Positions 18,808 to 28,445 of a stretch of 64,000 bases of DNA are shown here, piece after piece. The notes under the pieces are model-generated. The model was not told the origin of the DNA. It was given only the letters and a program-made list of their open reading frames with translations, and searched no databases. Both the position numbers and the translations under genes were made by a program. The stretch comes from Morinoia aosen (lineage: Eukaryota; Arthropoda; Malacostraca; Amphipoda; Talitridae): NCBI GenBank assembly GCA_030386875.1, contig CM059562.1:20761360-20825359 (forward strand), in the 5' to 3' direction. Within the stretch, counting starts at the first letter, position 1. Each line of letters begins with the position of its first letter.

Positions 18808-19779
18808 ATTGTAGATCATTCCAATGAATCGAAAAATTCACGGAATGAGACAAATAGTCTCACCTTAGACTTTCAAAAAGAATATAAGCCTATGCACATC
18901 ACTGCACATGGTACACCAAATCCTTCAAAATTGATTGCGTCATCAAGCAGAGGTCTGAGTAACTCACTCACCCACAGCATGAGGAACGTAAATAACCCTG
19001 AGCCTTTCCCTGATTCGATCTCAGACAAATATAATGTCAGTACGAAAAATAAATTTGCGTTACTTGCAACAGACACAAATAGTGATTGCGACATGCCCTC
19101 CTTTTCAACCAATTCTCAACTTTCCAGTGAGTACGCAGGAACCAAGGAAAGTCAAGCGAATACCGATATTCAAAACTATTCCAAAGAAAATCAAATTATT
19201 CGAAAAAAATCTGATGCCTCTGCCGGGCTTCCGTCGAACGACCAAACTAATACTGCTACCGAAAAATCAACAGTGAATCAAATTTGCACACGCGTTGCAT
19301 ACACACTGGACGACTTGAAACGATCGCTCAAATTGGAGCCTGCTTACACTGTAGGTGACGGACACTGTCTCCTCCACGCCGTAACGACGCAGCTTGCTTC
19401 ACAACAAAAATCGAAATGGAATTATGCATCTCTGAAAAAAGCCATCAAAACTGAGAGCTCCAGAAACAAGGACCAGTATGCAAAATTCGTTGACAAGAAC
19501 AGTGGCAGTTTCGAACAACTCATCGATAAATACATCGATAGAAAAGTCTTCGATCACGCAGTTGGAGACCTCATACCCCAAATACTTTCTAATGTAACGA
19601 GAACACCAATTCACGTATGTGATGAAAGAGACAATGGGATTTGGAAGACGACAATCTCCCCTACATCAAATGCTCTGATAAACTGTCCTCCCGTAAACAT
19701 ACACCGGAAACAGGAACACTATAGCGCCCTCTTGAAAATGCGTGATGAAAATCGTGTTGCTCCCTCCCCCATTTTGTGA
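18808..19779 (+). CDS. OTU-type cysteine protease-like domain in the LINE
   Basis: Same frame as ORF1 after the TGA; its first ATG is at 18892 (295 residues to TGA 19777). Residues 1-150 are Ser/Asn-rich linker. Residues about 150-285 match the OTU family: YTVGDGHCLLHAV at 19345-19383 has the Asp and nucleophile Cys of the Gly-Asp-Gly-x-Cys signature, and EHYSALL near 19714 supplies the catalytic His at the usual C-terminal place. OTU proteins remove ubiquitin; some mobile elements carry them. Here the enzyme could protect the element's proteins or simply process the polyprotein, both inference. All three key residues are present, so activity is possible. Confidence 0.75.
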   Translation: MVDHSNESKNSRNETNSLTLDFQKEYKPMHITAHGTPNPSKLIASSSRGLSNSLTHSMRNVNNPEPFPDSISDKYNVSTKNKFALLATDTNSDCDMPSFSTNSQLSSEYAGTKESQANTDIQNYSKENQIIRKKSDASAGLPSNDQTNTATEKSTVNQICTRVAYTLDDLKRSLKLEPAYTVGDGHCLLHAVTTQLASQQKSKWNYASLKKAIKTESSRNKDQYAKFVDKNSGSFEQLIDKYIDRKVFDHAVGDLIPQILSNVTRTPIHVCDERDNGIWKTTISPTSNALINCPPVNIHRKQEHYSALLKMRDENRVAPSPIL

Positions 19780-19782
19780 CTA
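19777..19782 (+). other. Possible stop-codon readthrough site UGA-CUA
   Basis: The stop ending the OTU frame is TGA followed at once by CTA. UGA-CUA is the best known readthrough context in animal and viral mRNAs. The frame stays open from CTA into the endonuclease, and no in-frame ATG occurs until 19969, which is already inside the endonuclease domain. Confidence 0.5.
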
Positions 19783-22743
19783 AATAACAGTGATCAAATT
19801 GAATATGAAGCTGAAATCACAAACAATGAACGCGGCAATAAAGACCTAGAGACGAACACTAAATGCCCTGCTAGACCTAAAAAATGCAATAACTCCACTA
19901 AAGATCTGCCTATTGAGGTAAATAATATCAAAATATTGCACATAAATGCTCGCAGCCTCAATGGTAAAATGGATGACGTACGAGTAATGTTGATCACTAA
20001 CGATATCGATATTTTATGCGTATCTGGAACATGGTTCGATTCACGAGTCGAAAGCTCATATCTCAGCATTACCGGGTACAAATTGTACCGTTATGACGGA
20101 GTCAAGAGTAAGAGAGGTAGCGGTTCATGCATTTTCATCAAAGATGTCTACTCTACATCCTTAGTTCCGATAAAAGAAAAATGCGAAGACATAGAAATGG
20201 TTTGGCTCAATGTTCAAGTAATCAAACACAAGTCTTTCATTATCGGCAGTCTTTACAGACATCCGTCAGCATCTCTTCGTCCAACATTAGATTTCATTGA
20301 AAATACGCTTAGATCAATCTCTGCAGCCAAAAATTCTTTCTATGTTTTCGGAGATTTTAACGTGGATCTGACAAATAAAAACAATCAGCTAAGCAAGATG
20401 CTGCACAGACTTAATCTTTCTCAAATGGTCCAAGAACCAACGCGAATTACCAACACTTCTAAAACTCTTCTTGACCTAGCAATTACCAACAATCCCCAAG
20501 CAGTACTCAGCACAGAAATCTTACCGTCCTTTTCTGATCACCATTCGGTAGAATGCCAAATCAATATTGCAAAAGAGAAACAGAAATCTAGTTACATTAC
20601 ATATCGCATGAATAACCACTACTCCCCTGAAATATTTCAAGAAAAGCTATTAGACAGATGGAGTGAATTTCAAGGCATGGAAAACACCGATGATGTCAAT
20701 CTACAAGTTTCGCTTTTCAACGAAAATTTCGTATCAGCTCTTAACGAATGCGCACCTTTCACTACGAAGAAAGTTAAGCCAAGAATTTCTAAATGGATAA
20801 CAGATGAGATAAAACATTTGAGCAGAGCTAAAAGAAATTTGCAGCGTGAGCACAAACTGAATAAATCAGACAGTACGCGTCGAAAATTATATAAAGATCA
20901 TGAGAAGATCCTACGAAGAAAAGTTAAGGAAGCAAAACGGGACTACTTCCACAAAGAACTCTTGGCAGCAAAACAAAACCCTAAAAGAACTTGGGAAATC
21001 ATTAGAGAAGCTGCTCAGTATAGAAATTCGGACTGCAAAAGCACTTCTGACAACCCCTCAGAAATGGCGAATGACTTTAACACTTTCTTCTCAAAAGTTG
21101 GCGAAGATGTTTTCAATGAAGTATCCAGGACAGTTTCAGACACATCTACAGAGGCAAATCTGAGCGATGTTTCATCCCCAAATAGTAGCAACAAGTGGAG
21201 ACCAAAGCCAGTTAGCGTCATAGAGATACGAAAAATCTTATACTCACTAAAGAATACTAAAGCGACTGGACATGATGGCATAAGCCTCCAACATATAAAA
21301 GACAGCTTCCCTGTCACAGCACCCTTTATTCGCTTAATAATAAATACATCTATAGTCACAAACAAGTTTCCCGATCAATGGAAACTATCCATAATTAGGC
21401 CATTACATAAATCTGGTGATATCGACATAGCGTCAAACTACAGGCCAATCAGTCTCCTGCCTGTTATGTCCAAAATATTAGAAAAAGTAATAACAAACCA
21501 GCTCTCGTCTTACATAGACGAGTCACATCTACTGCATCGCAATCAATATGCTTACAGGAGGAATACCAGTACTCAGGACGCCCTGTTAAACATAACAGAA
21601 AAAATTTACAATGATATTGGCCCAAAAAAATTAACTCTTTTACTATTGCTTGATCTCTCCAAAGCTTTCGACAGTGTTGAGCATAAGAAACTTCTACAAA
21701 AAATTTCAAACCTCAGAATAGACACTCAGTGGTTTGAAAGTTACCTACGAAACCGCTCTCATGCAGTGTGCTTGAATAACAAAATGTCATCATTCATACC
21801 AAATAATTTTGGCGTTCCTCAAGGCTCAATCATCGGCCCACTCCTATTTTCAATTTTCATCAACGATTTCCCCACCATGCCGGCAAACACAAAAATCTCA
21901 ATGTATGCTGATGACGTACAAATTGCCATGACAAGCTCAACAGCGGATTTAACAGAAACACAAGCCAACGCTGAAAACCTTCTGAGAAATTTGAAATTGT
22001 GGTATGACCATAATGGCCTCAAACTTAACGCAAGTAAAACGCAATGCATTATTTTTGGATCACAGAATGCGACTGAAAATTTACCACCATTCAAGCTAAC
22101 ATTTGGAGACGATACAATTAAACCAGTCGATAAGGTTAAAAATCTGGGTGTTTGGTTTGACAAAAATATGACTTTCAATTCACACGTCGAAACAATGTGC
22201 AACAAAATTAACGGAACCTTAATGTTCTTTCATCGTATAAAGAACACACTTGACGAAAAATCTAGATTATTAGTGATTCAGTCTTTAGTTTTATCGCGTC
22301 TGGAGTACTGCAGTCTTGTGTGGGGAGACTTACCTAAATGTCGTCAGGAAGAGTTGCAAAAATGTGTAAACTTCGCCGCCAAAGTGGTATGCAAAGGAAA
22401 TTTCAATAAATACGATCATGTCACCCCTCTTTTAAGAAAACTCGACTGGATCCCAATACCGAACAGATTCATGATCCAGAAAGCTCGACGAGTATTCTCC
22501 TCTCTGTACCTCCCCCAAAGTAATGCAGAGGTGGTAAAATTTTTTCCATCTAATATCCCAAACGAAAGACCAAACCGGAGGAACGATGTTTTAGTCAGTT
22601 ACCGTTCATCTAACGTGGGGCAAAAAGCTCTCTCAGTTTCTGGAGCTTTTTTGCGGAACAAGCTTCCCCAGCATATCAAAAACTCTAAAACTGGAAAAGA
22701 ATTTAGAGTAAATGTGTCACGTCATTTTGCATCTCTGTCATAG
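19780..22743 (+). CDS. LINE endonuclease and reverse transcriptase (ORF2)
   Basis: Continues in the frame of the OTU segment. APE endonuclease: HINARSLNGKMDDV (19939 on), LYRHPS, GDFNVDL at 20350-20370, and SDHHSV at 20533-20550, covering the metal and catalytic residues of this nuclease. Reverse transcriptase: YRPISLLPV, SKAFDSVEH, VPQGSIIGPLLF and YADDVQI at 21904-21924 with both catalytic Asp. The C-terminus (to 22743, TAG) is conserved in the decayed copies at 31.8-36 kb. The enzymes nick the target and copy the RNA there. All key residues are present and there is no internal stop in 988 codons. The first ATG, 19969, would remove the conserved start of the nuclease. Confidence 0.85.
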   Translation, partial: LNNSDQIEYEAEITNNERGNKDLETNTKCPARPKKCNNSTKDLPIEVNNIKILHINARSLNGKMDDVRVMLITNDIDILCVSGTWFDSRVESSYLSITGYKLYRYDGVKSKRGSGSCIFIKDVYSTSLVPIKEKCEDIEMVWLNVQVIKHKSFIIGSLYRHPSASLRPTLDFIENTLRSISAAKNSFYVFGDFNVDLTNKNNQLSKMLHRLNLSQMVQEPTRITNTSKTLLDLAITNNPQAVLSTEILPSFSDHHSVECQINIAKEKQKSSYITYRMNNHYSPEIFQEKLLDRWSEFQGMENTDDVNLQVSLFNENFVSALNECAPFTTKKVKPRISKWITDEIKHLSRAKRNLQREHKLNKSDSTRRKLYKDHEKILRRKVKEAKRDYFHKELLAAKQNPKRTWEIIREAAQYRNSDCKSTSDNPSEMANDFNTFFSKVGEDVFNEVSRTVSDTSTEANLSDVSSPNSSNKWRPKPVSVIEIRKILYSLKNTKATGHDGISLQHIKDSFPVTAPFIRLIINTSIVTNKFPDQWKLSIIRPLHKSGDIDIASNYRPISLLPVMSKILEKVITNQLSSYIDESHLLHRNQYAYRRNTSTQDALLNITEKIYNDIGPKKLTLLLLLDLSKAFDSVEHKKLLQKISNLRIDTQWFESYLRNRSHAVCLNNKMSSFIPNNFGVPQGSIIGPLLFSIFINDFPTMPANTKISMYADDVQIAMTSSTADLTETQANAENLLRNLKLWYDHNGLKLNASKTQCIIFGSQNATENLPPFKLTFGDDTIKPVDKVKNLGVWFDKNMTFNSHVETMCNKINGTLMFFHRIKNTLDEKSRLLVIQSLVLSRLEYCSLVWGDLPKCRQEELQKCVNFAAKVVCKGNFNKYDHVTPLLRKLDWIPIPNRFMIQKARRVFSSLYLPQSNAEVVKFFPSNIPNERPNRRNDVLVSYRSSNVGQKALSVSGAFLRNKLPQHIKNSKTGKEFRVNVSRHFASLS

Positions 22744-22929
22744 GGCCTGCAGCATCTCGGTGTGAACTTCCCATCTATCAGAAATTTTAATTTTCCCTGA
22801 AATTTCTGTTAGAAATTTAGAAACTATTTCATTTTACGTTTGCTAAGCGATTCGTATATTCATCTTACTTATTTCTGTCGACAACATGAGCACCACAGCC
22901 GACAGTTCAGTGCAGCAGAACGAACGTTC
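22744..22929 (+). other. LINE 3' untranslated end or flank
   Basis: About 185 bp after the LINE stop. A short frame starts at ATG 22886 and is cut by the LTR insertion at 22930; after the insertion's right end it would close within a few codons, so it is probably not a gene. The 4-bp duplication GTTC (22926-22929) ends this stretch. Confidence 0.35.
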
Positions 22930-24393
22930 TGTAGTGTTCTCCCCCAGGCTGCAACACGCTTCGGGCAGACTTTGAGCTATCTTTTTCGTGATAGGATAGC
23001 CCGAAGCGAGTGCCTGAGGTACAACCGTATTCGGCAGGATATGGACAACACGGGGGTAACACGGTAATTATATTGGTGACTGTTAGGTACACGGAACACG
23101 GACCATTACACAGGGCCCTCGGTGACTACTATGAGCACTGTTCGTTACTCGTAAATTACGTAATGATTGGAACACAGCACTAATACGTGATGGTTGAAAT
23201 ACAATACTATTCGAGAAGTACGTAATGATTGAAACAGAATCCTATGTGAGAATAGTACAAATATGTGGTGATTGAAGTACAATTCTATTCGAGAATGACA
23301 TAAATTGAAACACAATCCTATGCGAGAATAGCACAAATACGTGATGATTGAAGCACAATCCTATTCGGGAATGACGTAATGATTGAAACACAATCCTATG
23401 CGAGAATAGCACAAATACGTGATGATTGAAGCACAATCCTATTCGGGAATGACGTAATGATTGAAACACAATCCTATGCGAGAATAGCACAAATACGTGA
23501 TGATTGAAGCACAATCCTATTCGGGAATGACGCAATGATTGAGACACAATCCTATGCGAGAATAGTACTAATACGTGATGATTGAAATACAATCCTATTC
23601 GAGAATTACGTAATGAATGAAACAAGCACCAATAGCTGGTAACGTCCGCGAGGACGCTACTTACGAACGCAGCGGCGAGACGTGATGATTGGTGCTACGT
23701 CGTGCGACTGTTACGAACAGGTCAGCTGGTGCTAGCGGGGCGCCGAGACGAGGCTAGTCAGCTGGGTCGGGCCCAGCCGCCACGCGGTTCACCGTGGTAG
23801 CTGGTAAGTAGCTGCGGCGAGGCTAGCCGGCCGGAGCGGGCGAGAGATGTCGTAGAGCGGCTTGGCCGACGATACCGGCGCGGGGCGTTGCAACGTGACT
23901 TTTTTAAGGCTTTGAAACACCTTGAAGCGTCAAGACGCTACTAGGTTTAAGACCTTGCAACACCTTGGGGCGTCGATAGGCAGGGCCGGTCTCCGGAGCT
24001 TGGTGCAGGTACGCGAGAGACAAAGTCGATCTCGGAAGCTAGATGCAGGAACACGAGGCTGGTGCTGGAGATGTGACTTGAACGAGGACGAGGGCTTGAG
24101 TGAGCGCGAGCCTTGTTGGGGTCGCCTTATGTAGGCCTCGAGTGCAAGCCTTGAGTCCGGGCGTGAGTCCTGATTGGTCGCGAGTTTGTGGGCCTGTGGT
24201 GCTGGAGGCAGGAAGCCGTTGTAGCTCACGGGCACCTTTTCTCATAGTCGCGAGGCGGCTTCTCTCAGGTCCCGTGTTTGGTTGACTAGGCGCTTCGGGT
24301 CCGGAGGTGCTCTGGAACGGATGCGGTTGTAGTCTGGAGGCAGCTTTTCTCAGGTCTTGTGGAGGTCCGCGGCTTGCCGCTGGGATCACCACA
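22930..24393 (-). repeat. 3' LTR (lower copy)
   Basis: 1464 bp. On the minus strand it begins TGTGGTGATCCC and ends CACTACA. The lower half by coordinate holds a 78-bp tandem array (23162-23625); the other half, 23640-24393, is GC-rich and has no array. Confidence 0.9.
23162..23625. repeat. 78-bp tandem array in the 3' LTR
   Basis: Units start at 23340, 23418, 23496 and 23574, exactly 78 bp apart, with diverged units before. Each unit is itself two related halves sharing ACAATCCTAT. Open frames across it are by-products of the repeat. Confidence 0.85.
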
Positions 24394-24440
24394 GGTGTCC
24401 CCCTCCTGTTTTTTTTTTTTTTTTTTTTTTTTTTAAACAC
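24394..24440 (-). other. Polypurine tract and A run of the CsRn1-like element
   Basis: On the minus strand an A run of more than 20 bases leads to ACAGGAGGGGGACACC, which touches the 3' LTR. This is the plus-strand primer tract of LTR elements. The pol stop codon is just before it. Confidence 0.7.
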
Positions 24441-27400
24441 TTAGTACCTCACTGGTGGTCTGCTTTCTCTGCCGTATTTAGTGAATACTGCCTGTTTTGC
24501 TGTTTCAGGGACTGCTGTGCCTGTTCCAGGGAACGGAACTCCCTCGTATACTTCGTAGTTTGTTGCTCTCGGTGCCTTAGCCTGTTGTTGAGGTTTATCC
24601 TCGATGGTGGGTAGGTACGCTGCTTTGACCCTTTCCGTCGCGATGTTAGCTTTTTTGCCTTGTATATCTACGGTGATGTAGTTTGGTGTCCTTTGGAGCA
24701 CGGGAAAGGGACCTGCGTAGGGTTTCTGTAAGGGTCTTCTGTGCCCCCCGTGTTTCACGAAGACGTTGGTCGCCTTGTATAGAGCGCTCGGAACATTGGC
24801 TTTTTGGGGTCCCTGTTGTCGTGGCAGTATTGGCTGCAGGTTTGTCACTCGTTTTTTTAGGCATTGTAGAAATTCTCTGGCGGGCCGGTCTCCTTTTTCT
24901 TTCTCGGGTAGCTCTCCTGCGAGGCGCAATGTTTGTCCGTATACCATTTCGGCGGGGGAGATGTTTGCGTCCGTGTGTGGCGTGGCTCGGATGTTAAGCA
25001 GTATGAGGGGTAGTGCGTCTGCCCAGTCTGCGTCAGTGACCGTAGCTTTTAACGCCTCCTTCAATCTTCTGTGCATCCTCTCCACCAGTCCGTTGCTCTG
25101 CGGGTGGTACGCTGTCGTTCGCTGTCTCTCAGCACCCAGCGCCGTCAGCAAGTTTTTCCATAAGTTAGACTCGAACTGGACGCCTTGGTCCGTGACGATT
25201 GTTGTTGGAGCGCCGAATGATGCTACCCAGTCTTTTAGGAATGCCCGTGCTGTTGTTTCTGCCGTACAATCGGCCATTGGGGTAGCGGTGCACCATCTGG
25301 TGAAGCGGTCAATGCACGTCAGCAGGTACCGTTTGTTTTGTGACACGGGTAGTGGTCCGACGATATCGATGTGTATCGTCTGGAACCGTTCCTTGGGTAC
25401 CGGCATCTTCCCGGGCGGGCATTTGGTGTGCCTTATTATTTTGCTTGTCTGGCATGGAATGCACTCGCGTGTCCACTTGCCGACGTCTTTGTTGAGTCCG
25501 GGCCAGATTACTCGCTGCCTCAAGAGGTCCCTTGTTGCTTGTATGCCGGGATGACTCGCCCCGTGGAAATGCTGAAATACGTTCTTTCTGCAGCATTCCG
25601 GGATGTATGGCCTCCGTAGGCCTGTTGACACGTCGCACCAGAGGGGTGGTTTACCGGTCTGTCTGATTATGGGGCGTAGTTTGAGCGCGTTCTTTGATGC
25701 TGGGTGCAGCAGTTCTTCTAATTCTGCGTCTCTGTTTTGTTCGGTCATTATTTTGTCGTAGTTGATCGCGGGTCCTTTAGGTATTATTGTTGACACCAGA
25801 CGTGATAGCGCGTCTGCGACCGTGTTGTTGTCGCCGCTGATGTGCTTGATTTCGCAGTCGAACTGTGAGAGGTAGGAGAGCTGTCTTGCTACCCGGGGGC
25901 TGTTGCCTTCCGTGGCTTTTTGCAGGGCAAAACAGAGCGGTTTATGGTCTGTCATGATTTCGAAGCTTCGGCCTTCCAAAAAATGCTCGAAGTGTTTCAC
26001 TGCGAGGAATATCGCCATTATTTCGCGGTCGTAGGTGCTGTGTTTACGTTGGGTGTCGTCTAGTTTTTTGGAGAAAAATGCTACGGGGCGCTGTTCTTGC
26101 CCGACTTTTTGTTGTAGTACGGCGCCGACTGCGGCTCCTGATGCGTCTGTGATTAAGGTGCTTTTGCCTTCTGGAGCGGGGTGCGCTAGCAAGGTGAGTT
26201 GCGAGATCTCGCGTTTTAGGCTAGTGAACGCTGCGTCTAGTTCTGTTGTCCAGTTGATAATTTTCTTTGAGTTTTTGGAGTATCCTTTTGTCAATCCGGT
26301 CAGAGCTTGCATCTTTTCTGCTGCGGCTGGGAGGAATCGGTGGTAATAGTTGACTATTCCTAGGAATTGTCGTAGCTTTTTTACTGTTGCTGGTTGGGGA
26401 AAACTGCATATTTCCTCTATTTTCTGAGGGAGTGGTGAGATTCCGCCGGCTGACACTCTGTGTCCGAGAAAGTCTAGCTCGGGCACTCCGAAAATGCACT
26501 TGGCGGGGTGCACGCGCAGTCCTTCTCCTTGTAGCCGTTGGAAGAGTTGTCGGAGGTGTTTTTGGTGCTCCTCTGCGTTTGCGGACGCTATCAGCATGTC
26601 GTCGATGTATGCCGTTACGAAGTCCATGTCTCTTGTTACCGCGTCGATGTATCGTTGGAACGTTTGGGCTGCGTTCCGCAGCCCGAATGACATCACGGTG
26701 TATTCGTACAGCCCAAATGGTGTGGTGATGGCCGTTTTCTGGATGTCCTCGTTTTTGACGGGTATTTGGTGATAGGCTTTGACGAGGTCGATTTTGGAGA
26801 AGATTGTTTTGTTATACAGTTTGTAATGGAAGTCTTGACAGTGTGGTATTGGGTAACGGTCAGGTTTGGTGCTTGCGTTCAGTCGTCTGTAGTCTCCGCA
26901 GATTCTCCATGCCCCGGGTTCGGCTGCCTTTGGTACCATGTGCATGGGTGATGCCCAGGCGCTCTTCGACGGCCTGATGATGCCATGTTCCAGCATTTCC
27001 TTGAATTCTTGTCACGCCGCTTCCAATTTTTCCGGAGACAGTCTCCTTGGTCGTGCATATACTGGGGGTCCGGTTGTTTCGATGTGGTGTTCTACGTCGA
27101 TTTTCTTTTGTGTGTGCCGGATGTGTTGGGAGGTCGGTAGTATTCCGGGGTATTCCTCGTACAATGTGTTGAATTCCGGGGCGGTTTGGTGTTCGATCCT
27201 GTGCACTCGTTGGCTTCTTGAAACGACACGTTTGCAGGGTACTTTGGTTCCGGAAGTTTGGGCGTATAGGCTTGCGTTTGCGGTGTCGACGCTTAGCTGG
27301 TGTGCGGCGAGGAAATCCATGCCAATGATCGGTTGTCCCACGTCCGCTTCTATGAAGTTCCAACTTACGGGCCATAGGGGGTTGAGCAGGATGATGCGCT

Positions 27401-27632
27401 CAGTCGTCCCGTAAGAAGCTATGGGGGTGTTGTTGGCGGCGAGTAAGTCGTAGGACGGGGGTTTGAGCGTGTGTTTCTTTTTAGCTGGTACTAGGCTGAC
27501 GGCTGAACCGGTGTCGATGAGGTATCGTACGTTGCCGGTGTCTGTGACGTACATTTGCTCGCCTTTTTTTGTCTGTGCGGAGACTGGGGCGTTTACCATT
27601 CTCCGCGGTCGTCGTTTCCCGCGAAACTGCAA
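24441..27632 (-). pseudogene. pol: Pol: protease, RT, RNase H, integrase, with one TGA
   Basis: Read on the minus strand. Protease has LIDTGSAVSLVP and later IIGMDFL. After the TGA at 27012-27014, in the linker between protease and RT, the frame continues without a break to 24441: RT with [11 protein letters not shown] and catalytic YIDDM, RNase H with [13 protein letters not shown], integrase with HHCC zinc site ([14 protein letters not shown]), then Asp of HIDIVGPLP, Asp of TDQGVQF and Glu of GLVERMHRR with 35 residues between the last two, and a GPFPVL box near the end. The TGA looks like a single change from an Arg codon (CGA); readthrough cannot be excluded. It is otherwise intact. Confidence 0.85.
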
Positions 27633-28406
27633 GGTTGGGTACAGTTTCTTGCTCGGTTACCGAAAGTTTGGTGGTAATAGCAGATTGCTTGGTCCTGCTT
27701 GATTCTTGTATTGCTTCTGTTTCCGTACCTAGGTCCTGGGGTTTGGTTTCGCCAATCTTCTGCTTGCTTCTTGTTTTCCTGTGGGCGTAAAGCGTTTGCC
27801 AGCATTTTCTTGAGTTCTGCTATTTCCTGTAGGGCTTTGTCAAATTCCGCTCTTGAGACGGTAAGAGATGGTGGTTGTTTGATGGCAGTTACGGCGATGG
27901 GTTCACTCATGGCAGTTTGGCAAGCGGTTTGCCTTGCTATGATCTGATCTGCGATTACTCTGTATTCTTCGTCCGTTTTTCCCCTGCCTAGTGCCTCGAT
28001 CAGCGGTTGTGCTGTGATTGGTAGCTTTGCGAGGTGCATGGAACGGATGACGGACGGTGGTAGGGGTGCTTGCCTGCAGCTGTTCAGTCGTTTCATTTCG
28101 AGGAGCAATTCTGATGGCGTATTGTCTCCCATGGTAGTTTTGACGATGGTGTCGTAGTTTGCTTCCTCGTCGTGTCGCACGAAACGGTGCGTTAATGCTT
28201 AATGCGTCGTATTTGTCGTTTGCCGGTGGGTTCAGGAGTATTTCTTGGATCTCGGATACGATGTGTGTTGGGAGTCCTCCTAGTAACGCTCCGAACTTTG
28301 CGCCGTCGTCCAGGTTTGGTACTTGTGCGAGGAACACGTCGCAATGCAGTAACTATCCTTTCACATCTCCGCTGAATGCGGGCAACCGGATATCTTTCCC
28401 AGCCAT
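27593..28406 (-). pseudogene. gag: Gag of the CsRn1-like element, broken
   Basis: The likely start is the minus-strand ATG at 28406-28404, reading MAGKDIRLPAFSGDVKG, only 39 bases from the 5' LTR. A TAG follows at once where related Gags have Trp. A second lesion is a 7-bp tandem duplication (TTAATGC twice, 28192-28205) that shifts the frame after Tyr-Asp-Ala-Leu. The rest, from 28190 to 27593, is open and ends with the finger CYYHQTFGNRARNCTQPC, Cys-x2-His-x9-Cys-x3-Cys, typical of the CsRn1 clade and unlike the common zinc knuckle. Gag assembles particles; this copy cannot make it whole. It overlaps the protease frame by 40 bases. Confidence 0.75.
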
Positions 28407-28426
28407 GCCTCCTATTGCCTGCCGAA

Positions 28427-28444
28427 TACCTCTGGGGTCAACCA
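28427..28444 (-). other. Candidate tRNA primer-binding site
   Basis: On the minus strand TGGTTGACCCCAGAGGTA begins one base inside the 5' LTR edge. CsRn1 elements use tRNA-Trp; the GACCCC core resembles that site, but the match is partial. Confidence 0.4.
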
Positions 28445-28445
28445 G

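Larger units (their letters stand above)
17401..22929 (+). mobile_element. APE-type LINE with SGNH-like and OTU domains
   Basis: A long non-LTR retrotransposon. The frame that starts at ATG 17443 stays open to 22743 apart from TGA codons at 18805-18807 and 19777-19779; domains in order are SGNH-like, OTU protease-like, APE endonuclease, reverse transcriptase. Motifs place it near the CR1/L2/Jockey-like group, but the clade is not assigned. The 5' boundary near 17401 is inferred from the end of the RT fragment. The 3' end is cut, or closely followed, by the CsRn1-like insertion at 22930. No poly(A) or microsatellite tail is visible before it. Confidence 0.75.

Noticed and set aside
22886..22929. 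Host gene start (ATG at 22886) split by the CsRn1-like element
   Set aside because: When the insertion is ignored the frame closes within 19 codons; no evidence of a gene.
23242..23625. Repeat protein frame (RIGLCFNHHVFVLFSHRIV cycle) in both CsRn1-like LTRs
   Set aside because: Produced by a 78-bp unit, a multiple of 3; it lies in LTR DNA and shows no selection for protein.
24766..25554. 262-codon plus-strand frame over the CsRn1-like integrase
   Set aside because: Antisense shadow of a verified integrase frame.
18805..27014. UGA used as a sense codon in this genome
   Set aside because: TGA occurs in frame at three transposon sites, but long intact frames elsewhere avoid it, and other lesions are TAG or TAA; local readthrough or mutation explains it better.
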